NCBI RefSeq assembly: GCF_003086295.3 | Contig: NC_092039.1 | Coordinates: 94,263,061-94,327,060, forward strand | Origin: Arachis hypogaea | Taxonomy: Eukaryota; Streptophyta; Magnoliopsida; Fabales; Fabaceae | DNA: 64,000 nucleotides | Reading direction: 5' to 3' | In this document: positions 35,635-47,264 of the stretch, in pieces | Numbering within the stretch: the first letter of the stretch is position 1 | Layout: each line of letters begins with the position of its first letter | Notes under the pieces: model-generated | Databases searched by the model: none | Told to the model about the DNA's origin: nothing | The model's input: the letters and a program-made list of their open reading frames with translations, nothing else | Position numbers and translations under genes: made by a program

Positions 35635-35996
35635 AATTTTTTTAATTTTTTTATTTTTCAAAAATTTATTTATTTACTACTAAAGAAATATTGTTCTAAT
35701 TTTTTTTCTAAATTTGTTTTTGCTTGTTTTTTATGAATGTTGAGGTGGGTCGACAGAAAATTTATTGGTGTTAATGTTGATTGATATAAAGATGTGATAA
35801 ACAATTTTAGGTTTGGTTTAAATGATGTTTTTGGATTAATAATAGCTGAATGTCAATTAATGTTTGATGTAGATGGTTGATTCATTTTGTATGTGATTGT
35901 ATTTGGTTGATATTGTGGATTTTAAATTTTGTATGTGATTGATTGATTTGTGCATAACTTGACAGCATATTATAATCTTTATGTGATAATTTAAAG

Positions 35997-36404
35997 GCAA
36001 GAAAATACATATTGGATAGCCTTAACAGCACTGCTCAAAAATACCAAGTATGTATATGAATTTCTCCATCTTAAATCCTATGCTGCTGATAAATGACAAT
36101 AGTATAGTATATTATTTCTAGTAAAAAAATAAATGTCCTATTAATAAAATTTAGACAATATTAAATTAGACAATACTAATCCATATACATAATTAATCAC
36201 TTTCATAATTCATGTAGGCATTTATAACAATATATATATTTGTTCATACTAATTAAATCTTTGACTTGAAATGAACTCTCTCAGCTTAGAGAATTTGAGC
36301 TGCTAAAGGCTGTTCATTTGGAACCAATTTCCTTTGACATGGAGAAAGATTTAATAACCCCAACATTCAAGTTGAAGAGACCACAGTTACTCAAGTATTA
36401 TAAG
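35997..36404 (+). pseudogene. Long-chain acyl-CoA synthetase C-terminal exons (captured fragment)
   Basis: Two exons are visible. Exon 35997-36047 (51 nt, ARKYILDSLNSTAQKYQ) ends at a GTATGT donor. Exon 36285-36404 (120 nt) begins LREFELLKAVHLEP, includes DLITPTFKLKRPQLLKYYK, and ends at a GTTTGT donor. The phases agree. This is the conserved C-terminus of plant LACS enzymes, which activate fatty acids to acyl-CoA. The AMP-binding core is absent, so no activity is possible. The last exon is at 48868-48915, beyond element F, which inserted in the intervening intron. Retained introns show DNA-level capture, not a retrocopy. Confidence 0.8.
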
Positions 36405-36617
36405 GTTTGTCTTCAAGACGTGATCAATATTTCATAACTCTGTTTCACTTCAAACCTTACAAGGTTTTAGTGGTTTGCTTGTTTTTTTGTTTATTTATTT
36501 TAACTCCTTTATATTCTGATATGATTTAGAATTTGAACAAGCCTATAAATGTAAATTGGTTTTAGCTTCCCTGTATCTGAATTCGATGGCTATCTATGAA
36601 TTACAATGAAATGTTTG

Positions 36618-38133
36618 TGATGAGCGGATATTTTATACGCTTTTTGGGGGTAATTTCATGTAGATTCTAGCATGTTTTAGTTAGTTTTTAGGAGAATATT
36701 ATTAGTTTTTAGGCAAAAATCATATTTCTGGACTTTACTATGAGCTTCTGTGTTTTTCTGTGATTTCAGGTATTTTCTGGCTGAAATTGAGGGAGCTGAG
36801 CAAAAATTTGAGTTAGGCTGAAAAAGGACTGCTGATGCTGTTGGATCCTGACCTCCCTGCACTCGAAATGGATTTTCTGGAGCTACAGAAGTCCAATTGG
36901 TGCGCTCTCAACGGCGTTGGAAAGTAAACATCCAGGACTTTCCAGCAATATATAATAGTCCATATGCGCGAAGATAGACGACGTAACTTCTGTCTGGAGT
37001 TAAACGCCAGAAAAACGTCATGATCCGGAGTTGAACGCCCAAAACACGTCATAACTTGGAGTTTAACTCCAAGAAAGGCCTCTACTCGTGGATAGCTTTA
37101 GTCTCAGCCCCAGCACACACCAAGTGGGCCCCAGAAGTGGATTTCTGCACCAATTATCTTAGTTTACTCATTTTCTGTAAACCTAGGTTACTAGTTTACT
37201 ATTTAAACAACTTTTAGAGACTTATCTTGTACCCCATGACATTTTCAGATCGGAATTACATACTTTTTGACGGCATGAGTCTCTAAATTCCATTGTTGGG
37301 GGTGAGGAGCTCTGCAGCGTCTCGATGATTTAATACAATTCCTTTGTTTTCCATTCAAACACGCTTGTTCTTATCTAAGATGTTCATTTGCGCTTAATTA
37401 TGGAGAAGGTGATGATCCGTGACACTCATCACCTTCCTCAATCCATGAACGTGTGCCTGACAACCACCTCCGTTCTACCCCAGATTGAATGAGTATCTCT
37501 TAGATTCCTTAATCAGAATCTTCGTGGTATAAGCCGGATTGATGGCGGCATTCATGAGAATCCGGAAAGTCTAAACCTTGTCTGTGGTATTCCGAGTAGG
37601 ATTCTGGGATTGAATGACTGTGACGAGCTTCAAACTCCTGAAGGCTGGGCGTTAGTGACAGGCGCAAAAGAATCAATGGATTCTATTCCAACCTGATTGA
37701 GAACCGACAGATGATTAGCCGTGCTGTGACAGAGCATAGGAACGTTTTCACTGAGAGGATGGGAAGTAGCCATTGACAACGGTGACACCCTACATAGAGC
37801 TTGCCATGGAAGGAACCTTGCGTGTGGAGAAGGATTTCAAGGAAGAGTTGAAGTCAGAGGACAAAGCATCTCCAAAACTCCAACATATTTCTCATTACTG
37901 CACAACAAGTAATGCTATTATTCTCTTTTATTCGTTCAACAATTTTAAATACTTTGACTTCTTAAAATTAAACCCAAATAACTTCATTGGCCTCCTGACT
38001 AAGATTAATAAAATAAACATTGATTGCTTCAAACCAATAATCTCCGTGGGATCGACCCTTACTCACGTAAGGTATAACTTGGACGACCCAGTGCACTTGC
38101 TGGTTAGTTGTGCGAATCACAATTCGTGCACCA
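36618..38133 (+). repeat. 5' LTR of element F (1516 bp)
   Basis: Compared with the 3' LTR it lacks one complete palindrome and the adjoining bases (near 36988) plus a few bases at 36965. A TATA-like CTATTTAAA lies at 37199-37207. Confidence 0.92.
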
Positions 38134-38139
38134 AGTTTT

Positions 38140-38157
38140 TGGCGCCGTTGCCGGGGA
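38140..38157 (+). other. Primer binding site of element F (tRNA-Asp)
   Basis: TGGCGCCGTTGCCGGGGA, six bases after the LTR end, as in E. Confidence 0.92.
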
Positions 38158-38992
38158 TTATTGAGTTTGAACAATTGAAGGCATATTTTATTTCTTAGAT
38201 CAGGAATAATTTATTTTTGTTGTTATAGAGTCATTAAATTTTGATAGGATAGTTTCTTTTCAAAAATTTCTTTTCAAAAAAAAATTATTTTTCTTGATTG
38301 ATCTTTAATTTTTCTTGTTCTGTGTCTTTTCTTATTTTTCTTGTACTAATCCAAAGCATTAGTCTTCTAAAAAGAATATACCCATTCAGAACAATTGTTA
38401 CCTTTTCTACCCATTTGGCTAGAATATTGGTTTATATTCTTGATAAGGGAGCACCAATACTTTTGGAAATCTTTTTCAAAAATAATTTTTCTTTGATTTA
38501 ATCCTGTGCCAAACTTTAAGTTTGGTGTCTTCTTGCTAATCTTTTCATAAATTTCGAAAATTTATTTTGATTTTCTAAAAATTTTAAGTTTGGTGTTCTT
38601 TCTTTTGTTCTTGGTGTTCTTGTGAATCTTCAAAGTGTTCTTGAGTTTTTCTTGTGTCTTGATCTTAAAATTTTTAAGTTTAGTGTTCCTTGGTGTTTTC
38701 CCTCCAAAAATTTTCGAAAGTAAGGAGCATTAGATCTAAAAATTTTAAGTCTTGTGCCTTTTGTGTGTTTTTCTCTTTCATCATAAAATTCAAAAAAAAA
38801 ATAATATCTTTTCTAACTAATTTTAAAACTACATTTTCGAAATTTTCATATAAATTTCAGATTTCAATTTCAAAATTTTTCGAAAAATTTTCAAAAAATA
38901 TTTTTAAATTCTTTTTATACATTTCGTTTTTATTTATTCCACTTTTATAAAATAAATAAAATCAACATATAAATTATCTCTTGTAATCCATC
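38158..38992 (+). other. AT-rich 5' leader of element F
   Basis: Shorter than in E by about 130 nt. Carries two AAGTTTGGTGT copies and one variant with AGTTTAGTGT. No real ORF. Confidence 0.7.
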
Positions 38993-41900
38993 ATGGAAGC
39001 AAGTAGGAATGAACAGTCCAAGAGGACTCTGGGGTCATATGCTAACCCCACTACTGCTTCATATGGGAGTAGTATCTGTATACCCTCCATTGGAGTTAGT
39101 AGCTTTGAGCTGAATCCTCAGCTCATTATCATGGTGCAGCAAAACTGCCAGTATTCTGGTCTTCCACATGAAGAACCTACAGAGTTTCTGGCACAATTTC
39201 TGCAAATTGCTGATACAGTACATGATAAGGAAGTAGATCAGGATGTCTACAGATTATTACTGTTTCCATTTGCTGTAAAAGATCAAGCTAAGAGGTGGTT
39301 AAATAACCAGCCTAAGAACAGCATAAAAACATGGAAACAGCTGTCAGAAAAATTCCTGAATCACTATTTCCCTCCAAAACGGATGACACAGCTAAGGCTA
39401 AGCATCCAAGGCTTCAAACAAGGAGATAATGAATCCCTTTATGATGCCTGGGAGAGATACAGAGAGATGCTAAGAAAATGCCCCTCTGAAATGTTTTCAG
39501 AATGGGTGCAATTAGACATCTTTTACTATGGGCTTACAGAAAAAGCTCAGATTTCTCTAGACCACTCAGCTGGTGGATCTATACATATGAGAAAAACAAT
39601 TGAAGAAGCTCAAGAGCTTATTGATACAGTTGCCAGAAATCAGCATCTGTATCTAAGCAGTGAATCTTCCATGAAAGAAGAAGCTAAAACAGTAACTGCT
39701 GAACTCGGTCCGGTGGATCAAGCTAATGAATTTAATCAGCAATTAGACTTTCTAACTCAGCAGCTAGCCGAATTCAAGGAAATATTACAGGAAACAAGAA
39801 TGGCAAACAGAAATATGGAAGTGCAATTAAAGCAGACAGAAAAGCAACTGTCAAAACAAATAGCAGAAGAATGCCAAGCAGTTCAATTAAGAAGTGGAAA
39901 AACATTAAATACCTCACTTCAAAGCAGCAGGAAGCCAAGAAATGAACAGATGTCTACTCAAAATCCCTCTGAGGACAATCAGAGCCCAGAGAGGAATGAT
40001 GCTGGCGCTGAACGCCCAGACCATGCTCATTCCTGGCGTTCAACGCCAGAAACAAGCATGAATCCGGCGTTGAACGCCCAAAGGGAACATGGTTCTGGCG
40101 TTCAAACGCCAGTAACAAACAAGGAAGTGGCGTCTAACGCCACTCCAGCTTCCACCCCTGGCATTCAAATGCCAGTGGGTGATCAGTCACATACAAGTGC
40201 TGATGACAACCCTTCTAAAAAGGCTTCCCAACCCACTCCTGTAGGTAATAAACTTGCAGCAACTAAGGTTGAGGAATACAAAGCCAAAATGCCTTATCCT
40301 CAAAAACTCCGCCAAGCGGAACAGGATAAGCAATTTGCCCGCTTTGCAGACTATCTCAGGACTCTTGAAATAAAGATTCCGTTTGCAGAAGCACTTGAGC
40401 AAATACCATCTTATGCTAAGTTCATGAAAGAGATCTTAAGTCATAAGAAGGATTGGAGGAAAACTGAAAAAGTTTACCTCACTGAAGAATGCAGTGCAGT
40501 CATTCTGAAGAGCTTACCTGAGAAGCTTAAAGATCCTGGAAGCTTTATGATACCATGCACATTAGAAGGTACTTGTACCAAGCAAGCTTTATGTGATCTT
40601 GGGGCAAGTATCAATCTAATACCTGCATCTACTATCAGAAAGCTTGGTTTGACTGAAGAAATCAAACCAACCAGGATATGTCTTCAACTTGCTGATGGCT
40701 CCATTAAATACCCATCAGGCGTGATTGAAGACATGATTGTCAAGGTTGGGCCATTTGCCTTTCCTACTGACTTTGTGGTGCTGGAAATGGAGGAGCACAA
40801 GAGTGCAACTCTCATTCTAGGAAGACCTTTCTTAGCAACTGGCCGAACCCTCATTGACGTCCAAAAAGGGGAAGTAACCTTGAGAGTCAATGAGGAGGAG
40901 TTCAAGTTGAATGTTGTCAAAGCCATGCAACATCCAGACACCCCAAATGACTGCATGAGTGTTGATATTATTGACTCTCTAGTAAGAGAAGTCAATATGG
41001 CTGAGAGTCTCAAATCAGAGCTAGAAGACATCTTTAAAGATGTTCAGCCCGATTTGGAGGAATCAGAGAAGGTAATAGAACCTCTGAAAATCCCTCAAGA
41101 AGAGGAGAAACCTCCAAAACCCGAACTCAAACCATTACCACCATCCCTGAAATATGCATTTCTGGGAGAAGGTGATACCTTTCCTGTAATTATAAGCTCT
41201 ACCTTAGAGCCACAGGAAGAGGAAGCACTAATTCAAGTGCTAAGGACACACAAGACAGCTCTTGGGTGGTCCATCAGTGATCTTAAGGGCATTAGCCCAG
41301 CCAGATGCATGCACAAGATCTTACTGGAGGATGATGCCAAACCAGTGGTCCAACCACAAAGGCGGCTGAATCCAGTCATGAAAGAAGTGGTGCAAAAGGA
41401 GGTCACTAAATTACTAGAGGCTGGGATCATTTATCCTATTTCTGACAGCCCCTGGGTGAGCCCTGTCCAAGTTGTCCCTAAGAAAGGTGGCATGACAGTG
41501 ATTCATAATGAAAAAAATGAACTGGTTCCTACAGGAACAGTTACAGGGTGGCGTATGTGCATTGACTTTAGAAGGCTCAATACAGCCACCAGAAAGGACC
41601 ATTTTCCTTTACCATTCATAGACCAGATGCTAGAAAGACTAGCAGGTCATGAATACTACTGCTTCCTGGATGGGTATTCAGGTTATAATCAAATTGCAGT
41701 AGATCCCCAGGATCAGGAGAAAACGGCATTCACATGCCCATCTGGAGTATTTGCATACAGAAGGATGCCATTTGGCCTGTGCAATGCACCTGCAACCTTT
41801 CAGAGGTGCATGCTCTCAATTTTCTCTGATATGGTGGAAAAATTCCTGGAAGTCTTCATGGATGACTTTTCAGTATTTGGAGACTCATTCAGCTCCTGCC

Positions 41901-44011
41901 TTAACCATTTAGCACTTGTTCTGAAAATATGCCAAGAGACTAACCTGGTTTTAAACTGGGAAAAATGTCACTTTATGGTGACTGAAGGAATTGTCCTTGG
42001 GCACAAAATTTCGAACAAGGGAATAGAGGTGGACCAAGCTAAGGTAGAAGTAATATAAAAATTGCCACCACCTGCTAATGTTAAGGCAATCAGAAGCTTT
42101 CTGGGGCATGCAGGATTCTATAGGAGGTTTATAAAGGATTTTTCAAAAATCGCCAAACCTCTGAGCAACCTGCTAGCTGCTGACATGCCATTTATCTTTG
42201 ATAAAGAGTGTCTGCAGGCATTTGAGACTCTGAAAGCTAAATTGGTTACAGCACCAATCATCTCTGCACCAAACTGGACATTACCATTTGAATTGATGTG
42301 TGATGCCAGTGACCATGCCATTGGTGCAGTGTTGGGACAAAGGCATGACAAGCTTCTGCACGTCATTTATTATGCTAGCCGTGTTCTAAATGATGCACAG
42401 AAGAATTACACAACCACAGAAAAAGAGCTACTTGCAGTGGTTTACGCCATTGACAAATTCAGATCCAATTTAGTAGGATCAAAAGTGATTGTGTACACTG
42501 ATCATGCTGCTCTTAAATATCTACTCACAAAGCAGGATTCAAAACCCAGACTCATCAGATGGGTGTTGCTTCTGCAAGAGTTTGATATAGAAATAAGAGA
42601 CAGAAAAGGGACAGAGAATCAAGTAGCAGATCACCTGTCCCGAATAGAACCAGTAGAAGGGGCATCCCTCCCTCTCACTGAAATCTCTAAAACTTTTCCG
42701 GATGAGCAACTCTTTGCCATCCAGGAAGTGCCATGGTTTGCAGACATTGCAAACTACAAGGCAGTGAGATTCATACCCAAAGAGTACAGTAGGGTGCAAT
42801 CAAAGAAATTAATCACAGATGCAAAGTACTATCTTTGGGATGAACCATATCTCTTTAAGAGATGTGCAGACGGAGTAATCCGTAGATGTGTGCCTAAGGA
42901 AGAAGCGCAAAAGATTTTATGGCACTGCCATGGATCACAGTATGGAGGACATTTTGGAAGTGAGCGAACAACCACAAGAGTCCTCCAAAGTGGCTTCTAC
43001 TGGCCCACTCTCTATAAAGATTCCCGAGCATTTGTGCTTAATTGTGACAGTTGCCAAAGATCAGGCAACCTACCTCACAGTTATGCCATGCCTCAACAGG
43101 GAATCTTGGAGATTGAGTTGTTTGATGTATGGGGTATTGACTTCATGGGACCTTTCCCACCATCATACTCAAACACTTATATTCTGGTGGCAGTGGATTA
43201 TGTATCCAAATGGGTGGAGGCTATTGCAACACCCACTAATGACACTAAAACAGTGTTAAAATTCCTCCAGAAACATATTTTCAGCAGATTTGGTATCCCT
43301 AGAGTATTAATCAGTGATGGGGGCACTCATTTCTGCAATAAACAGCTTTACTCTGCTCTGGTACGTTATGGAGTTAGCCACAGGGTAGCCACTCCATATC
43401 ACCCACAAACTAATGGGCAAGCTGAAGTCTCAAATAGAGAACTCAAAAGAATCCTGGAACGGACTGTAATTAACCGTAGAAAGGATTGGGCAAGAAGCTT
43501 GGATGATGCTCTGCGGGCATACAGAACAGCATTTAAGACCCCTATAGGGACCTCTCCATACCAGCTTGTGTATGGAAAGGCATGTCACTTGCCAGTGGAA
43601 CTGGAACACAAGGCTTATTGGGCAACCAGATTCCTAAACCTTGATGCCAAGTTAGCTGGAGAAAAACGATTGCTCCAGTTAAATGAGCTAGAGGAATTTA
43701 GACTCAATGCTTTCGAGAATGCAAAAATTTACAAGGAGAAAGCAAAAAGATGGCATGATAAGAAATTGTCATCCAGAGTCTTTGAGCCAGGGCAGAAAGT
43801 TCTGCTATTCAATTCTAGGCTCAAATTATTCCCTGGGAAATTAAAATCCCGGTGGAGAGGTCCATATGTAATTACAAGTGTGTCACCATATGGATACGTA
43901 GAGCTTCAAGATAATGAATCTAACAAAAAGTTCATTGTTAATGGACAGAGAGTTAAACATTATCTTGAAGGCAACTTCGAGCAAGAATGCTCAAAACTGA
44001 GACTTGATTAG
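38993..44011 (+). pseudogene. gag-pol polyprotein of element F, one in-frame stop
   Basis: A single frame of 1673 codons from the ATG at 38993 to the TAG at 44009, broken only by a TAA at 42056-42058 (codon 1022). There E reads Glu; two adjacent bases differ. Order: retrotransposon gag domain (about residues 60-220), palindrome-bearing linker (about 330-400), protease DLGAS (about 533), reverse transcriptase with FLDGYSGYNQIA and FMDDFSVFG (about 890-960), RNase H ([14 protein letters not shown], about 1100), integrase zinc-binding half ([17 protein letters not shown], about 1312-1360) and catalytic core with [15 protein letters not shown] and [11 protein letters not shown] (about 1380-1480). 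No CCHC knuckle is seen in gag. The stop falls between RT and RNase H and would remove RNase H and integrase. Confidence 0.9.
40004..40175. repeat. Palindrome cluster in the gag-protease linker of F
   Basis: Six units. The last, CTGGCATT-ca-AATGCCAG (40158-40175), pairs perfectly with both arms changed from the usual GCGTT/AACGC, whereas E has one arm unchanged there. Confidence 0.85.
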
Positions 44012-44194
44012 AGCTCAGTGGTAGTCCAGCTAAAGACAATAAAGAAGCGCTTGCTGGGAGGCAACCCAGCCATTTACAAAGTTTATTTACTAATTAAATA
44101 AATTTTCTTTTCTTTACAGGTATGAGTCCAAGTATCTTCAAAGGTGAAATAGCAATTGGTTGAAGTCACAGAGTTACAGGGAAATTTGGAAGCT

Positions 44195-44530
44195 CACTGG
44201 CGTGAGAAAGCCAGTAAGAAACACTTTGGGCGTTGAACGCCCAAAAGAAGCACCCACTGGGCGTTTAACGCCAGTAAGGGTAGCCATCTGGGCGTTAAAC
44301 GCCAGAAAGGAGCATCTTCTGGGCGTTAAACGCCAGAAAGAAGCACCTTCTGGGCGTTTAACGCCAGTCTGCTAGCATCCTGGGCGTTCAGAAAAACGCC
44401 CAGTGACAAAGGACTTCCTGGCGTTTAACGCCAGAAAGAAGCATCAGCTGGGCGTTGAACGCCCAGGAGAAGCAACAATTGGGCGTTAAACGCCCAAAAC
44501 ATGCATCGTTTGGGCGTTGAACGCCAGGAT
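44195..44530. repeat. Regular palindrome array after pol in element F (11 units)
   Basis: Eleven units at about 30-nt pitch. 44225-44245 is perfect with 10-nt arms (TTTGGGCGTT). F has one more CTGGGCGTT-A-AACGCCAG unit than E near 44288-44340, so the array changes copy number. An ORF crosses part of it, but I regard that as incidental. Confidence 0.9.
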
Positions 44531-45015
44531 GGTGGGAGGAGGTAAAAATTCGTTTTTAATCCTAATTTTTCTAAATTTTTATGTTTCAATTCATGATTTC
44601 TTACATAAACATGTTCCAAATAGTCATCCATCATATCAAGTTAGTTTTCTAAAAACCCTGATTTCTAAAATTCCATGTTTCAAAAATTTTAAATATATCT
44701 TAATCCAAAAAAAACAAATGGTTTTCCAATCCAATCCAACTTTTTTAAGTTTGTTTTCAAAACTCAATTATCTTTTTAAAATCTTTTTCAAAATTAAAAA
44801 TTTCAGATTTATCTTTTAAATTATCATTCATATCTTTCTCTTTTTAAACTATATCTTTTTCTCATCATATCTATCTTTTATAAATCATATTTTCTATCTT
44901 ATATCTTCCTTATTTTCGAAAATTACCCACCCCCTCCCTATATTTTGAGTTCGGCGCCTCCTCCTCATCACCATCCAACACTTGCTCTCCTTCTATCCCT
45001 CTTCTTTCTTCTCTT

Positions 45016-45033
45016 TTGCTTGAGGACAAGCAA
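45016..45033 (+). promoter_or_regulatory. Hairpin motif before the third ORF of F
   Basis: TTGCTTGAGGACAAGCAA followed by AAGTTTGGTGT, identical to E 24453-24487. The second copy before the 3' LTR is at 47228-47245. Confidence 0.6.
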
Positions 45034-45089
45034 AGCTCTAAGTTTGGTGTGTTTTATCCGTGATCACAAAAACATACCCACTAAAGATC

Positions 45090-46184
45090 ATGGCTCCTAA
45101 AGGAAAACAACCCAACCCAAGAGGCAAGAAAGAAAACACTCCAAAGCCACTTTGGAATCAAGGGAAGTTCTTAACTAAAGAACATTCAGACCATTACTAC
45201 AAGATAATGAGTCACAGATCAGTGATCCCGGAAGTCAGATTTGATCTGAAAGAAGATGAATATCCGGAGATCCAAGAGCAAATTCGAAATAGGAATTGGG
45301 AAATTCTGGCCAATCCTGAAACGAAAGTGGGAAGGAACATGGTTCAGGAATTTTATGCTAATCTATGGCAGACAGAAAGGCAAAGAATAATTGGAGCTGC
45401 TCTCTTTGACCATCGGACTGTAGTCAGAGGAAAGATCATTCATACCAATTCTGACAAGATCAGGGAGATATTTAAGCTTCCCCAACTGAAAGATGACCCA
45501 GACTCCTTTAATAGGAGAATGATGAGGGTCAATAAAGGACTGGACAAAGTCCTGGAGGATATATGCATCCTTGGAGCCAAGTGGACTACCAGCACGACTG
45601 GCATCCCAGTTCAACTCAAAAGGGAAGATCTAAAACCAGTAGCCAGAGGTTGGCTAGATTTCATAGGACGTTCCATATTGCCCACCAGCAACCGTTCTGA
45701 AGTCACTATTAAAAGAGCAGTAATGATTCACTGCATCATGTTGGGAAAAGAAGTAGAAGTCCATCAGCTGATCTCATGTGAGCTATACAAAATAGCAAAC
45801 AGGAATTCTAAGGACGCCAGATTGGCCTATCCAAGCCTAATTTCTATGCTCTGCAAAGATGCTGGAGTAAAGATGGGAATAACAGAATATATCCTAATTG
45901 AAAAGCCCATTACGAGAATATCAATGGTCAGACAACAGCAACAAGATGATTCAACCAAAAGGAGAGCACAAGAAGCCCTCCCAGAACTGCCTCAATTCGA
46001 ATATTGGGAACATCTTGAGGCTTCTATTTCCAAATTACAAGAAGCTATGGACCAAATAAAGGAAGAACAGAATAATCAAAGTAGCATGCTTTGCAAACTG
46101 CTCAAGGAACAGGAAGAGCAAGGGCGTGATCTAAGGGAACTGAAGCGCCAAAAATTAATCCTTGAACAGCACCCCACAGATTAG
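45090..46184 (+). CDS. Third ORF of element F (env-position protein), 364 aa
   Basis: Intact from the ATG at 45090 (MAPKGKQPNPRGKK). Differs from the E copy at only a few residues (for example IPGAK to ILGAK, ITGIS to ITRIS). Same architecture: basic N-terminus, central domain related to plant transposon-protein families, C-terminal coiled coil. The Athila literature treats this position as envelope-like; the sequence itself shows no membrane anchor or signal peptide. It probably depends on a spliced or separate transcript, since it lies more than 1 kb after the pol stop. Confidence 0.85.
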   Translation: MAPKGKQPNPRGKKENTPKPLWNQGKFLTKEHSDHYYKIMSHRSVIPEVRFDLKEDEYPEIQEQIRNRNWEILANPETKVGRNMVQEFYANLWQTERQRIIGAALFDHRTVVRGKIIHTNSDKIREIFKLPQLKDDPDSFNRRMMRVNKGLDKVLEDICILGAKWTTSTTGIPVQLKREDLKPVARGWLDFIGRSILPTSNRSEVTIKRAVMIHCIMLGKEVEVHQLISCELYKIANRNSKDARLAYPSLISMLCKDAGVKMGITEYILIEKPITRISMVRQQQQDDSTKRRAQEALPELPQFEYWEHLEASISKLQEAMDQIKEEQNNQSSMLCKLLKEQEEQGRDLRELKRQKLILEQHPTD

Positions 46185-47264
46185 AGGAACATCTACTCCT
46201 CAAAACAACAGGTTGCTGAGTTCCAATTTTTCTGCTTTAGCTTAGTGATAGTATTATTATAGAAATTCACCTTAAGAGATATTTAGTAGTAATTAGTATG
46301 TCTATTTTGATTTTATTTCCAATTAAGCTATAATTTATTTTTCTCATCATCATCAGGCATAAATAAAGTAGTAGTTTTTTTTAGAATAAAGAAGTAATCT
46401 ATAATTTTCGAGTTCTCAATAATAAAAAAATTATAATTAATTATATGTGGTGGCAATACTTTTTGTTCTCTGAATGAATGCTTGAACAGTGCATAATTTG
46501 TACTTTGAATTTGATGAATATTGGCTCCTGAAAGAATGAGGAACACGAAAAATATTATTGATGATCTGAAAAATCATGAAATTGATTCTTCAAGCAAGAA
46601 AAAGCAGTCAAAAAAAAAAGAGAGAGAGAGAAGGAGCAATAGAAAAAGCCATGAGCCCTAGGCAAGGGTAAAAAGGATCCAAGGCTTTGAGCATCAATGG
46701 ATAGGAGGGCCCAAGGAAATAAAATCCATGCCTAAGCGGCTAAACCAAGCTGTCCCTAACCATGTGCTTGTGGCATGCAGGTCCAAGTTACAAACTTGAG
46801 ACTGAGTGGTTAAAGTCATGATCCAAGGCAAACAGAGTGTGCTTAAGAGCTCTGGATACCTCTGACTGGGGACTTTAGCAAAGCTAAGTCACAATCTGAA
46901 AAGGTTCACCTAGTCATGTGTCTGTGGCATTTATGTATCTGGTGGTAATACTGGAAAACAAAGTGCTTAGGGCCACGGCCAAGACTCATAAAATAACTGT
47001 GTTCAAGAATCAACATACTACACTAGGAGAGTCAATAATACTATCTGAATTCTGAGTTCCTAAGGATGCCAATCATTCTGAAATTCAAAAAATACAGGGA
47101 GATGCCAAAACTGTTTAGAGACAAAAAGCTACAAGCCCCGCTCATCTAATAAGAATCTGAGCTTCATTTAAAATTCTAAAATATTATTACTTCTTAATTT
47201 CTGTTAAAACCTATTTTATTTATCTAGTTGCTTGAGGACAAGCAACAGTTTAAGTTTGGTGTTG
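46185..47264. other. 3' spacer of element F
   Basis: Non-coding, colinear with E 25622-26671, with a small GA-rich insertion near 46620. Ends with the hairpin and AAGTTTGGTGT before the LTR. Confidence 0.7.

Noticed and set aside
44160..44375. Small protein across the palindrome array
   Set aside because: Created by the repeat units; not conserved as an ORF in E.
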